From Candidatus Gottesmanbacteria bacterium (GTDB taxonomy: Bacteria > Patescibacteria > Microgenomatia > 2-02-FULL-39-11): DNA of 64,000 nt. The position numbers were made by a program, and so were the translations under genes. The DNA is taken from the NCBI GenBank assembly GCA_016186795.1, contig JACPKY010000002.1:879814-943813 (forward strand), written 5' to 3'. Positions 16,718-25,441 of this stretch are shown here, one piece after another (position 1 is the stretch's first letter; every line of letters begins with the position of its first letter). The notes beneath the pieces are model-generated. The model had not been told where the DNA came from and did not search any database. It worked only from the letters and a program-made list of their open reading frames with translations.

Positions 16718-17554
16718 TCACTTTTCTCTCCATTGAGTAATTGCTTGCTCGTACGATTTGGGAGTTCCAATGTCAATCCACTTTCCCGCAAAGAGAAACC
16801 CGGTGAGTTTCCCTTCTTGAGCTAAGGTAGGGAAAATATCTTCAAGATGTGAAACGGTTCCATGTGGAATATGTTCAAAAATACTTTTTCTTAAAACATA
16901 CAAACCGCTATTTACCAGTTGTGACGTCTGCTTTCCCTTCTGTGGCTTTTCCCGAAATTGGGTAATTTTTGTCCCGTGCAGGACGACTTCACCGAAATTT
17001 GATGTGTCAACAACAGAGGTGAGCGCAAGGGTGGCAACACTATCCTGTTCATTGTGAAAAGCAACAAGATCAGAAAGATTTATATCCGTAAGAATATCTC
17101 CGTGAAGAGCCAAAAACGTATCACTGTGAATGTGTTTCTTGGCAAGGAGGAGTGCTCCACCTGTTCCCATTTCTTTTTCTTCCAGTACGTAGGTGATTTT
17201 CACACCAAACTTCTTGCCGTCTCCGAAATACTCACGGATTTTTTCTCCGAGGTGCCCTATGGAAAAAATAATATCGACAATGCTATGGTTTCTTAATAGG
17301 TCAACAATGTGTTCAAGAATTGGTTTACCGGCAACTGGAAAAAGCCCTTTGGGCATTTCAAACGTGAAAGGCCGCATGTTAAGTCCTTTCCCACCGGCAA
17401 GTATGACGGCCTGACGAACTTGAGGAACAAGGCTCTGGGTTATAAGATATTCAATTGCGTGGGATCTGTTTCTTATATTTACCCCATCAATGATACTGTC
17501 AATTTTGGAAAGTAAAGATTTTTTGCAGGTAATAGTAATTCGTTCCCGATCCAT
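16718..17554 (-). CDS. Ribbon-helix-helix domain fused to a sugar-1-phosphate nucleotidyltransferase
   Basis: 278 residues. Residues 1-47 look like a ribbon-helix-helix (CopG/MetJ-type) DNA-binding domain: a short strand RITITCKKSLLSKIDSII, then SHAIEYLITQSL. From residue 53 a nucleotidyltransferase of the RfbA/GlmU/ManC family follows: AVILAGGKGLNMRPFTFEMPKGLFPVAGKPILEHIV split across the NTP-binding loop, HGDILTD as the metal-binding site, NSGLYVL and GKWIDIGTPKSY. It should make NDP-sugars for cell-surface glycans, while the fused domain suggests DNA binding or dimerisation. Not in the mevalonate operon: it has its own promoter. Confidence 0.85.
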   Translation of the reverse strand: MDRERITITCKKSLLSKIDSIIDGVNIRNRSHAIEYLITQSLVPQVRQAVILAGGKGLNMRPFTFEMPKGLFPVAGKPILEHIVDLLRNHSIVDIIFSIGHLGEKIREYFGDGKKFGVKITYVLEEKEMGTGGALLLAKKHIHSDTFLALHGDILTDINLSDLVAFHNEQDSVATLALTSVVDTSNFGEVVLHGTKITQFREKPQKGKQTSQLVNSGLYVLRKSIFEHIPHGTVSHLEDIFPTLAQEGKLTGFLFAGKWIDIGTPKSYEQAITQWREK

Positions 17555-17560
17555 AGGCTG

Positions 17561-17588
17561 ATTCTATCAGGAATACTCTGTGATGCAA
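17561..17588 (-). promoter_or_regulatory. Promoter of the RHH-nucleotidyltransferase gene, near-leaderless
   Basis: On the minus strand TTGCAT (17588-17583), 16-nt spacer, TAGAAT (17566-17561), then 6 nt to the ATG at 17554. Confidence 0.55.
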
Positions 17589-17593
17589 GAAAC

Positions 17594-18283
17594 TTACGTT
17601 CCGAATCGTCTTTTCCGGGTGGAATAATCGGTAATTGCCTCAACGAAACGCTCAGGAGTAAAATCTGGCCAGTACGTTTTCGTAAAGTAAAGCTCAGTAT
17701 ACTCAAGTTGCCAGAGAAGAAATCCAGATAACCTCATCTCCCCTCCGGTCCGGATAAGAAGATCAGGGTCTGGCTGACCTGCCGTATCTAAAAACTTCTG
17801 AAATTGTTCCATTGTTACATTGTCATATTGTTGCATTGCATGATTTATGGCTCGTACGATCTCATCACGCCCACCGTAACTTAAAGCAAGATTTACCGTC
17901 ATCCGGGTATTATCTTTTGTCTTTGCCATCCACTCTTGCGTCTTTTTTTGAATATCTTTAGGAAACAGTGAGATATTACCCAGAATGTGAATCTTTACGT
18001 TCTTTTTATGGAACCTATCTATTTTTTTATCGAGATTTTCCCGATAAAGTTTCAGAAGAAATGAGACCTCGGTTTTGCTCCGTTTCCAATTCTCTGTAGA
18101 AAAAGCCCAAAAGGTCAGATAGGGAATACCAAGTTCCAACGCTTTATCGACAATCGGCTCAATCCTTTCTTCTCCTTTCTTATGCCCTTCAAACTCAAAG
18201 AGTCCTTTTGCTTTGGCCCATCGTCTATTTCCATCCATAATTATGGCTACATGTTTGGGTAGCGATAATTGATTTTTTTCCAT
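17594..18283 (-). CDS. uppS: Undecaprenyl/polyprenyl diphosphate synthase (cis-prenyltransferase)
   Basis: 229 residues from the ATG at 18283. It condenses IPP onto an allylic diphosphate to make the C55 lipid carrier for peptidoglycan and glycan synthesis. Motifs: IIMDGNRRWAKAKG (catalytic Asp and P-loop-like site), FWAFSTENWKRSKTEV, LALSYGGRDEI, and PDLLIRTGGEMRLSGFLLWQ with the product-binding Arg and Glu. The family usually has RTSGE...SNFLLWQ; here it is RTGGE...SGFLLWQ. A TTG at 18313 overlaps the decarboxylase stop and is an alternative start. Last gene of the mevalonate operon, linking isoprenoid supply to wall synthesis. Confidence 0.93.
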   Translation of the reverse strand: MEKNQLSLPKHVAIIMDGNRRWAKAKGLFEFEGHKKGEERIEPIVDKALELGIPYLTFWAFSTENWKRSKTEVSFLLKLYRENLDKKIDRFHKKNVKIHILGNISLFPKDIQKKTQEWMAKTKDNTRMTVNLALSYGGRDEIVRAINHAMQQYDNVTMEQFQKFLDTAGQPDPDLLIRTGGEMRLSGFLLWQLEYTELYFTKTYWPDFTPERFVEAITDYSTRKRRFGT

Positions 18284-18309
18284 ATGAAATATTATGTCAC
18301 GCACTATTG

Positions 18310-19287
18310 TCAAAAAAGATGGTTGTTGGTAAGACGTGCTCCTTTTGCCGGATTATTGACAATTATCCTTTGTACCTCTTTTTCCGATTTCAAATTCGCA
18401 AGTAGCGTTTCTTGATTTTTTTTCTCACAAAAAAGATGAATATCTTGACCGGTATTGAGTGTAAAAAATACTGGCAGTCCTTCACTTCGCCATATTAATA
18501 CCCTTTTTAAAAGAGTAATTGTTTCACTTGTAAAGTAAAGAAGTGGCGGTTTCGATGTAAGCATAACCGCATGAAGCTCGAGCGCCTCCTCTTCCAAAGT
18601 TTTCCCAAAGGCGAAAAAATCTTTTTGCTCTATATACGATTTCATCTCCCTAATCTTTTGTCCTATATGAGAAAGTCGAGTCGGATAAAATACACTCGTA
18701 CGCGCATACTTCTGACCCTGCGTTGAAGAAACTTCTTTTTTTGTGGTACTGACAACTACCACAATATCGACGATATCCCAGTGGTCCGGTGGAAATACGG
18801 AATATGCATATGATGACTCATGTGAACTTCCGGCAGTCCACTCAACAAATCCGTCAGGAATTGAACGGCAGGCAGATCCTGACCCGAGTCTGGCAAGGAT
18901 CGATAGCTCTTTTTCGGAAAGCTCAAGTCCTGCTGCGCTTGATGCAGCAAGCGTTAATGCAGCAAATCCAGATGAAGAAGAAGAAAGTCCTGTTGACGTT
19001 GGAAAAGAATTGTGACTTACAACTCTTGCTTTTGCTTTTATGTTGGCACGTTTTCTTATCCGATCGATTTGTTCAAGCACACGACCCACAGCGTGTACAT
19101 CTTCAATTTCAACAATTGTCACCTGATCTTTCTCGTAGCTATCATGAAATTCAACCGTTGTGGTTGTGGTAAGACTACTTAGATTAACTGAAATACTACC
19201 ATTTTCTGGAATACGAAGAGATTCATCAATTCTTCCCCAGTATTTGATGAGACCTACATTTGCTGGTGCAATTGCAGTTGCTTTCAT
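18310..19287 (-). CDS. mvaD: Diphosphomevalonate decarboxylase (GHMP family)
   Basis: 325 residues. It converts mevalonate 5-diphosphate to IPP. Motifs: GLIKYWGRIDESLRIPENGSIS at the substrate site (Lys present), STGLSSSSSGFAAL for ATP, and GSGSACRSIPDGFVEW (Arg present). The catalytic Asp of the family sits in a D-x-G-P-N-like segment near the C-terminus; here the aligned stretch is FFTLNTGQDIHLF, with Asn in its place by my alignment. So activity needs checking, though the context fits. Its start overlaps the stop of the kinase gene at 19284 by 4 bp. Confidence 0.88.
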   Translation of the reverse strand: MKATAIAPANVGLIKYWGRIDESLRIPENGSISVNLSSLTTTTTVEFHDSYEKDQVTIVEIEDVHAVGRVLEQIDRIRKRANIKAKARVVSHNSFPTSTGLSSSSSGFAALTLAASSAAGLELSEKELSILARLGSGSACRSIPDGFVEWTAGSSHESSYAYSVFPPDHWDIVDIVVVVSTTKKEVSSTQGQKYARTSVFYPTRLSHIGQKIREMKSYIEQKDFFAFGKTLEEEALELHAVMLTSKPPLLYFTSETITLLKRVLIWRSEGLPVFFTLNTGQDIHLFCEKKNQETLLANLKSEKEVQRIIVNNPAKGARLTNNHLF

Positions 19288-20201
19288 AATTGCCTCACTC
19301 CTTTGGAAGAAAAGTTTAACGGTACCATTGGTATTCCCGCTTTTTTTAATGTTTCGTACATAATTTGTTTAGAGTTCTTCCAGCACAGAACAATTATACA
19401 ATCTCCTCCACCTGCTCCTGATAACTTTGCACCCAACGCTCCATGATGTTTTGCAACAAAAATCATCTCGTCCAACCGATTAGTGCTTACGCCAAGCATG
19501 GAAAGCATTCGTTGATTCTCATCCATAATGCCGCCTAAACGTTTCCAATCTCTGTTATTAAAAGCCTGAATCCCTTCCTTAACTAAATGACCAATCGAAG
19601 AAAAAATGGCGTCGATTCTTTGTGATTCTCTTTCTTTTTGCTCAGAAACCTGCTCCACTAATGTCGAAGTATCAGCTTTCACGGTACTAAACCCAACAAG
19701 GAAGGGGAAATCTTTGATATTGATTTTTTTTACTTGTTTTGTTTTCCCATCAAAAAGAATAACTCCACCATAAATCGTTGTTGCCACATCATATCCTGAT
19801 GCTTTTGGTTGGATTTTCTTTACCGCCTCATATGAAAGGTCAAATACCTTTTGTTTCGAAAAAGAAATCGCATAAAACTGCAAAAGAGCGGTAATTGTTG
19901 CTACTGCCACTGCACTTGATGAACCCAAACCATATCCTGAAATTTCACTTTTGATCGTAATGTGCATAGGTACTCTCCGAACGGCATTTTTTTGAAAAAA
20001 TACATCCTTTGCTACGCGGATGAATCGATCGTCTGAAACACTAGATGTCACTTTGTCGGCTCTTAAACCTTCCGAAAGTTCAACGGTTACTCCCCTATCT
20101 ATGGCAAATGAAATACATGGATACCCATATACCACAGCATGTTCCCCAAGAAGCATGAGTTTTCCTGGAGCAAAAACGCGTATACTGTTAGTCTTTTTCA
20201 T
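19284..20201 (-). CDS. GHMP kinase, probable phosphomevalonate kinase
   Basis: 305 residues. GHMP signature blocks: RVFAPGKLMLLGEHAVVYGYP at the N-terminus, GYGLGSSSAVAVAT for phosphate binding, PKASGYDVATTIYGG with a catalytic-type Asp, and LGAKLSGAGGGDCIIVL. The APGKLMLLGEHAVV opening and the SGYDVATTIYGG block resemble phosphomevalonate kinases more than the paired gene at 20188, which has the HGNPSGADN block of mevalonate kinase. With both GHMP kinases and a decarboxylase adjacent, this is the step from phosphomevalonate to its diphosphate. The two assignments could be swapped. Overlaps the upstream kinase by 14 bp. Confidence 0.75.
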   Translation of the reverse strand: MKKTNSIRVFAPGKLMLLGEHAVVYGYPCISFAIDRGVTVELSEGLRADKVTSSVSDDRFIRVAKDVFFQKNAVRRVPMHITIKSEISGYGLGSSSAVAVATITALLQFYAISFSKQKVFDLSYEAVKKIQPKASGYDVATTIYGGVILFDGKTKQVKKINIKDFPFLVGFSTVKADTSTLVEQVSEQKERESQRIDAIFSSIGHLVKEGIQAFNNRDWKRLGGIMDENQRMLSMLGVSTNRLDEMIFVAKHHGALGAKLSGAGGGDCIIVLCWKNSKQIMYETLKKAGIPMVPLNFSSKGVRQL

Positions 20202-21144
20202 CTATTCTTATTCCTTCTTGCCCCAAAACGACTGGATAAAAAGGAATGGAAAAACGCTTACTAATGGTCTCTATTCTAGAAGGTTTTTCATGAAAACAGA
20301 GAATCATTCCACTTCCTTTGGCAATCCCGCCTGCACCGGAAATTTTTCCTACTCCTCCACTCTTTTCAAGTTCCCGAATTATGCTTTGGGCTTTTTTTCC
20401 TACCACTCCAATTTTTTCTAAATTTTTCTCCCCTGAAAAAAGTGCGCTTTTCATATCTACAATATTGCCTGTCTTCAATGATAAAAGAAGCTTTTTCGTC
20501 TGATACTCCTGGTCTGCGAATATACTCTCGAACAATTCTTTCTTTTTTTTATAAGATAAAGCAACTTGTTCTACCATCTCTCGTGTTGGTTCCTTCGGTT
20601 TACCGCTGTGGAGAAGGAAAAATTTGGGAAATGTATATGAGGAAATCGGAAGAGACCAGATTGATTTAAGAAATTCAAACTCTTTCCGAAACCAAACCAA
20701 CCCTCCAAAAACAACCGTTGTATTATCAGCTCCTGACGGATTTCCATGGGTTATTTTCTCAATACTATAGGTAAATTCATTTATTTTGTTTGGATTCCAG
20801 GTATTTTTAACGACGTTGAGATATGCACCGACAAGCGCTGCCGAAACTGCAGCAGATGACCCAAGTCCTGATCCAATTGGAAGATTTGAACGAACAGAAA
20901 TATTCAATTCTGTTGCCTGGGGAAGAGGGAATTTCTCTTGAAGAAAAGAGGCTATTTTTTTTATAAATTGTCTATTGTGAGAGGCATCTATCTGAACAAT
21001 GCTTTGTTTTTTGGGAGAAGTTTTTCTTTTCACTGTTACATACGTCCGAAGATTTATCGCGGATAACAATGCTGGTTTTCCATATACAACAGTATGTTCT
21101 CCTAAAAGGTGAACTTTCCCGGGAGCTGAAACAGTGATTGACAT
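20188..21144 (-). CDS. mvk: Mevalonate kinase
   Basis: 318 residues from the ATG at 21144 (a TTG at 21156 overlaps the DUF35 stop). GHMP family: VSAPGKVHLLGEHTVVYGKPAL, LPIGSGLGSSAAVSAALVGA as the ATP-binding loop, THGNPSGADNTTVVFGG with the catalytic Asp typical of mevalonate kinase, and the C-terminal GGVGKISGAGGIAKGSGMILC loop. It phosphorylates mevalonate at O5. Length and motifs fit archaeal-type mevalonate kinases. It follows the DUF35 gene by 1 bp. Confidence 0.88.
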   Translation of the reverse strand: MSITVSAPGKVHLLGEHTVVYGKPALLSAINLRTYVTVKRKTSPKKQSIVQIDASHNRQFIKKIASFLQEKFPLPQATELNISVRSNLPIGSGLGSSAAVSAALVGAYLNVVKNTWNPNKINEFTYSIEKITHGNPSGADNTTVVFGGLVWFRKEFEFLKSIWSLPISSYTFPKFFLLHSGKPKEPTREMVEQVALSYKKKKELFESIFADQEYQTKKLLLSLKTGNIVDMKSALFSGEKNLEKIGVVGKKAQSIIRELEKSGGVGKISGAGGIAKGSGMILCFHEKPSRIETISKRFSIPFYPVVLGQEGIRIDEKD

Positions 21145-21145
21145 G

Positions 21146-21454
21146 CTATGAGTCAAGAGGCTTACATTTCACACCGTATGGAATAACGCCTTCAAGTCCC
21201 GGATCCCTGGTCTTTCGTAACACTGTCACAACTTTTTGTCCAAGTCGCAGATGTCGTTCCTCCCAATCAACAAGTTGTGAAGTTAACCTTTTTTTATTTG
21301 AAAACTCGGCAATAACAACAATGTAGGGGGCATGGGATTTAAATCCGATTGGTGGAACGTGAATTTTCGTCCAAGAGGTAATAATTCCGGAAAGTCCCAG
21401 CATCGAACGGACATATTTCTGATTTCGCCAAATCTTTACGGGAGAGACGATCAT
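21146..21454 (-). CDS. DUF35 OB-fold protein lacking the zinc ribbon
   Basis: 102 residues. In archaea a DUF35 protein bridges acetoacetyl-CoA thiolase and HMG-CoA synthase so that the intermediate is passed directly. This protein aligns with the OB-fold half (GIITSWTKIHVPPIG, PYIVVIAEF, LTSQLVDWEERHLRLGQKV, VIPYGVKCKP) behind a short N-terminus with the conserved WR. The usual four-cysteine zinc ribbon is absent, and only one Cys is present in the whole protein. Gene order thiolase-DUF35 next to HMGS is the archaeal arrangement and supports the same bridging role. Confidence 0.85.
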   Translation of the reverse strand: MIVSPVKIWRNQKYVRSMLGLSGIITSWTKIHVPPIGFKSHAPYIVVIAEFSNKKRLTSQLVDWEERHLRLGQKVVTVLRKTRDPGLEGVIPYGVKCKPLDS

Positions 21455-21465
21455 AAAGCCTTGTA

Positions 21466-22611
21466 TTACGACTGTAACGCGAGAATATGAATAACTGCCG
21501 TTGCTCCACTTCCCCCCACATTATGGGTTAATCCAACTCGTGCACCTTGGATCTGCTTTGGTCCGGCAATGCCCAAAAGCTGCTGATAGGTTTCAACAAT
21601 CTGTTTCACTCCTGTTGCTCCAACTGGATGACCAGAGGCTTTCAGCCCCCCGGAAATATTCACAACCAGCTTTTTCCCAATTCGTGTTTCCCCTTCCAGA
21701 ATGGATTTTCCGGCAATTCCCCGAGGGAAAAATCCTAAATCTTCCATGGCAATAATTTCTGCGATAGTAAAACAATCATGAACCTCGGCAACATCAACAT
21801 CTTTCGGACCAATTCCCGCTATTTCATACGCATTGGATGAGGCGCGGACTGCAGATTGTAATGTTGTCAAGTCATGTCTCTCAGAAAGACCGAGTGTATC
21901 TGTAGAAACAGATGATGCAACGATAGCGACATGTTTTTTTGATTTCGGCTTCACCGTACTTATAACGACAGCTGCCGCTCCGTCTGAAATTGGTGAACAA
22001 TCAAGAAGCTTTAAAGGGGATGCAACAACAGGGCTTCGTAATACTTTTTTGATTGTTACCGGTGAGGTAAAATGGGCGTGCGAGTTTAGTGACGCATGAT
22101 AATGGTTTTTTACTGATACAGCTGCCATTTCTTCTTCGGTTGTTCCATACTTTTCCATGTGAGCCCGGGCAATGAGTGCATAGAGAGCAGGAAACGTTGC
22201 ACCAGCTTCTCGCTCTGCCTCAGATCCGGCACCCATAAGCAGGGACGCTACCTCTTCCGGTTGATAATCTGTCATTTTTTCAACGCCAACAACCAACACA
22301 TTCTCATAGCTTCCAGACAATGCGGCAAGGACACCGGCATGCATTGCCAACCCTCCAGACGCACACGCACCTTCTACTCTCATAGCTGGAACGATCATAC
22401 CTAATTCTTCAGCAAAAAATGCGCCTAAATGTTCCTGATTCCCAAGCGCTCCCGAGAGCATATTGCCAACAAAAATTGCTTGAATATCTTTACTATTTAA
22501 CCCGGATTGTGTGAGCGCGTCATTCACCGCATTCCCTACAAGCGTTCGCGGGGAAATATTCCATAGTTCTCCAAATTTCGTTGTTGCAGCTCCCCGAAGG
22601 TATACCTTCAT
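21466..22611 (-). CDS. Acetyl-CoA acetyltransferase, archaeal/SCP-x-type thiolase
   Basis: 381 residues. It condenses two acetyl-CoA to acetoacetyl-CoA. The nucleophilic Cys is in VEGACASGGLAMHAG (near residue 84); further thiolase blocks are AEVHDCFTIAEIIAMEDLG, GGLKASGHPVGATGVKQ (His) and LTHNVGGSGATAVIHIL, where the classic CxxG is replaced by HNVGG as in the SCP-x group. Overlaps the HMGS stop codon (ATGA) and is followed by DUF35, so thiolase, HMGS and DUF35 probably form one complex. Confidence 0.93.
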   Translation of the reverse strand: MKVYLRGAATTKFGELWNISPRTLVGNAVNDALTQSGLNSKDIQAIFVGNMLSGALGNQEHLGAFFAEELGMIVPAMRVEGACASGGLAMHAGVLAALSGSYENVLVVGVEKMTDYQPEEVASLLMGAGSEAEREAGATFPALYALIARAHMEKYGTTEEEMAAVSVKNHYHASLNSHAHFTSPVTIKKVLRSPVVASPLKLLDCSPISDGAAAVVISTVKPKSKKHVAIVASSVSTDTLGLSERHDLTTLQSAVRASSNAYEIAGIGPKDVDVAEVHDCFTIAEIIAMEDLGFFPRGIAGKSILEGETRIGKKLVVNISGGLKASGHPVGATGVKQIVETYQQLLGIAGPKQIQGARVGLTHNVGGSGATAVIHILALQS

Positions 22612-23648
22612 ATTTTCCCTCCCATACGAAGATATTCAACGTACGATATATATCGTTTCTTTTTCATAAAATCAGATACATGTGGAACTTTCCCTCTTTT
22701 TTTTGTAATTGCGGAAGTTGTCTCAAAAACGAAAGCGTCAGATCCGGCTCCAGATCCATATGACGCCATAAAAATCTTCTGTTTCGGTTTCGCAATATCC
22801 AAAACCGCAGATAAACCTATAAGGGATGATGCAGAATACGGATTTCCGATAAAATCAACTGTTAAAGATGGCGCAAGTTGCTTCTCACTAAATCCAAGGC
22901 GTCTTGCCACATCGCGAGGAAACTTCCCATTCGGCATATGGAATACACAATAATCAAAATCCGAAGCATCAGTTTTTGTTTTGGAAAAAAGCTGACGTGC
23001 TGCCCCTTCCACATGCGCATAATATGAAGGTGTTCCGGTAAATCTCCCTCCGTGCGTTGGGAACTTCACTCCATCTCGTCTCCAAAAATCTGGAGTATCT
23101 GAGGAGTATGAGGTCCAATCAAGAAGTGTGGCAATTGCCTCAGGTGAGTTTCTCCCAATTAGATATGAAGAAGCAGCTGATGCTGCGGTGTATTCCAAAA
23201 TATCATGCGGTTTTGCCTGTGCAGTATCTGTACCGATACAAAGACCTACCTCTGCCTTTTTTGATTCAACGAGCGCCGAGATTGCGATTAACCCTGTTGT
23301 TGCTGCTTTACAGGCAAACTCAAGGTCGGAAGCCAAGTAGTTTTTCCCAATACCTAAAAATTCTGCAACAATTGTTGAAGTAGGATTAACTGCATAGGGA
23401 TGACTTTCAGAACCTACAAAACATACATCGACCCGTGATGGATTGATATTCGCATATTCAAATGCATATTTTGACGCCTCGTAGGCAAGAGTAACCGCAT
23501 CCTCATCATACCCGGCAACAGATTTTTCCCCAACAGAAAGTGAACTCACAAGTTCCCTCGGATTTTTTCCCCAGACTGAGGCGGTATCGGCCGTTTTCAC
23601 CCGATACAATGGAATATAGACACCGTAGCCTAAAATACCAACATTCAT
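22608..23648 (-). CDS. hmgcs: Hydroxymethylglutaryl-CoA synthase, archaeal type
   Basis: 346 residues, the short archaeal form. It makes HMG-CoA from acetoacetyl-CoA and acetyl-CoA. Opens GILGYGVYIPLYRVKT; the acyl-accepting Cys is in DLEFACKAATTGLIA (near residue 112); catalytic His candidates in SYYAHVEGAARQL and CVFHMPNGKFPRDVARRLG; GNPYSASSLIGLSAVLD near the C-terminus. The gene starts 3 bp after HMGR and overlaps thiolase. Confidence 0.95.
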   Translation of the reverse strand: MNVGILGYGVYIPLYRVKTADTASVWGKNPRELVSSLSVGEKSVAGYDEDAVTLAYEASKYAFEYANINPSRVDVCFVGSESHPYAVNPTSTIVAEFLGIGKNYLASDLEFACKAATTGLIAISALVESKKAEVGLCIGTDTAQAKPHDILEYTAASAASSYLIGRNSPEAIATLLDWTSYSSDTPDFWRRDGVKFPTHGGRFTGTPSYYAHVEGAARQLFSKTKTDASDFDYCVFHMPNGKFPRDVARRLGFSEKQLAPSLTVDFIGNPYSASSLIGLSAVLDIAKPKQKIFMASYGSGAGSDAFVFETTSAITKKRGKVPHVSDFMKKKRYISYVEYLRMGGKI

Positions 23649-23651
23649 ACC

Positions 23652-24800
23652 TTATTTTCCGCGAGCAAATTTTTGGTGGGAAGAGGCTAGACTACCAACA
23701 GAGAGAGAGGCAAGAAGAGATATTTCTCCTGCCAAAACTGCCCCGCCGACAATTTCAGCAAGGGTAGCTGCGTTTTTTCCGTTTTTCCCTCCCGCAACTC
23801 CTAAGATATCTAACGCTTCATTTTGTGCAGGAAGGGATGTTCCTCCTCCAACAGTTCCAATAACCAGGCTTGGCAAATAGACAGATAGATATAATCCTTG
23901 TTTCGTCATTTGAGTCGTAGTAATTCCTAAACTTCCTTCAACAACATGAGCTACATCTTGACCTGTTGCAATAAACAGCGCCGCGACAACATTGGCAAAG
24001 TGCGCATTAAAACCCAATGACCCACTCATCATGGATCCATAGACGCATTTGGCTAACCAAGTTTCATAGAGTTTTTGGGCTGTCGTTTTCAGTACGGAGG
24101 AAAGTACCTTCTCGGAAAGAATGACTTCTGCCCAAACTTTCCATCCACGATTCTCGATAAAATTAAGCCATGCCGCTTTTTTATCTATATCGAAATTGCC
24201 TGCAAGCGATAGGCATTTAAATCCTGTTTCGTGTTCAAGAAACTCAGCCATTTTTTGTGTGGCAATCGTGGCCATATTCATTCCCATCGCATCCTGAGTA
24301 TCGAAGGAAAAGCGGACAAAAACGTGTTGGCTAAGGGTGTTCACTTTTATTTTGTCCAATTTCAGATGATTCGACGTCTCTTGAGCTTCCTTTCGTAATC
24401 TATCCCCATGAGTTTTAATCCAGCGATAGAGCTTCTCACTATTTTCTATTGAACCGGTATAGAAAACTGGGCCACGAGTTATTCCAACACGGTGACAATT
24501 AACAATTCCTCCTCCGCTTTGAGAAATCGCTTTGCAACCACGGTTTATCGAAGCAACAAGGGCTCCCTCTGTCGTTGCCAATGGGAGATAAAACGTTCCT
24601 TTGGCAACAGATCCTCTAATGTGAATCGGTCCGGCAATACCCAGAGGAATTGATGTTGCACCCACCATGTTTTCACAGTTATGGGACGACGCCACTTCTA
24701 AACTCTCTGGGTAGGTTGAGACAGAAGAAAAACTCTTTTTTGTTATCGTCTCCAACAGCTTCCGACGTACTCTCACAGTCTTTGCATCTTGCAGTTTCAT
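23652..24800 (-). CDS. hmgA: HMG-CoA reductase, class I type
   Basis: 382 residues, the soluble catalytic domain without a membrane anchor. It reduces HMG-CoA to mevalonate. Catalytic residues are visible: Glu in PLATTEGALVASINRG, Asp in QDAMGMNMATIATQ together with GQDVAHVVEG, Lys in FDIDKKAAWLNFI and the C-terminal His in SSHQKFARGK. ENMVGATSIPLGIAGPI is the substrate/dimer loop. The presence of the late SSHxK tail and the NMVG-x-x-x-x-P-[LV]-G block fits the NADPH-dependent class I enzymes of archaea and eukaryotes. Confidence 0.95.
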   Translation of the reverse strand: MKLQDAKTVRVRRKLLETITKKSFSSVSTYPESLEVASSHNCENMVGATSIPLGIAGPIHIRGSVAKGTFYLPLATTEGALVASINRGCKAISQSGGGIVNCHRVGITRGPVFYTGSIENSEKLYRWIKTHGDRLRKEAQETSNHLKLDKIKVNTLSQHVFVRFSFDTQDAMGMNMATIATQKMAEFLEHETGFKCLSLAGNFDIDKKAAWLNFIENRGWKVWAEVILSEKVLSSVLKTTAQKLYETWLAKCVYGSMMSGSLGFNAHFANVVAALFIATGQDVAHVVEGSLGITTTQMTKQGLYLSVYLPSLVIGTVGGGTSLPAQNEALDILGVAGGKNGKNAATLAEIVGGAVLAGEISLLASLSVGSLASSHQKFARGK

Positions 24801-24803
24801 ACG

Positions 24804-25430
24804 TTAAAGAAACGGTACACGAAAGATTCGCAGCATATAAAATACTGTCGATAATCCAACAATGAGAGGAACAACAAGAAGCGTAATGAGTCCGATTTTT
24901 AACAGATCCAAGCGGAGAGCAAATCTGAGAGTCAAATAATACAAAATTATTTTCCAAAAGAAAAGGGAGAGGGTGAGAGTGAGAAAAATAACACTAAAAA
25001 GTTTCCCTAAAAACGCTTCGGTTCTTGGGGGTGGAAGAAAAATATAAAGAAGCGAGGTAAGAAAAAACCAGATCGTTGTAGGAAGAAGGCTATATGTCCA
25101 AAGAATTGTTAACGTTTTTACTGATCCTTTCCCTCCTAAGAGTTTTCCAAGTGTTATAAAAAAAACGATCATGGTAGTAAATCCAAAAATAAACGCCGCA
25201 AAAAGGACGTTGAAATGAACTGAAAGCAAGAATGGGTACGACTTCCCGATACGAATAAAACTAGCAAAGATAAAATAGGCAATAACAAGAAGGAATACGA
25301 AAAGAAAATGACGGTGATCAGTTTTTTCAACAGAAAGCCTCCGATAGGTAACATACGGGTTATGGAATGTTCCAACAGCATTTGTTACAAAAAGGAGAGA
25401 AAGTTTCACGAGGGTGGTTACACGTATCAT
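24804..25430 (-). CDS. Yip1-like integral membrane protein
   Basis: 208 residues from the ATG at 25430 (an earlier in-frame start would overlap the preceding gene). About five TM helices in the arrangement of the bacterial Yip1/YIP1 family, with FHNPYVTYRRLSVEK before TM1 as a membrane-edge motif. Function unknown. It lies between the small membrane protein and HMGR and so belongs to the mevalonate operon by position. Overlaps or abuts both neighbours closely. Confidence 0.65.
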   Translation of the reverse strand: MIRVTTLVKLSLLFVTNAVGTFHNPYVTYRRLSVEKTDHRHFLFVFLLVIAYFIFASFIRIGKSYPFLLSVHFNVLFAAFIFGFTTMIVFFITLGKLLGGKGSVKTLTILWTYSLLPTTIWFFLTSLLYIFLPPPRTEAFLGKLFSVIFLTLTLSLFFWKIILYYLTLRFALRLDLLKIGLITLLVVPLIVGLSTVFYMLRIFRVPFL

Positions 25431-25441
25431 GGAATTTTCCC

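Noticed and set aside
18284..18313. TTG start for UppS overlapping the mvaD stop
   Set aside because: Possible by overlap, but the family begins close to the DGNRRW motif and an ATG is available at 18283; kept as an alternative only.
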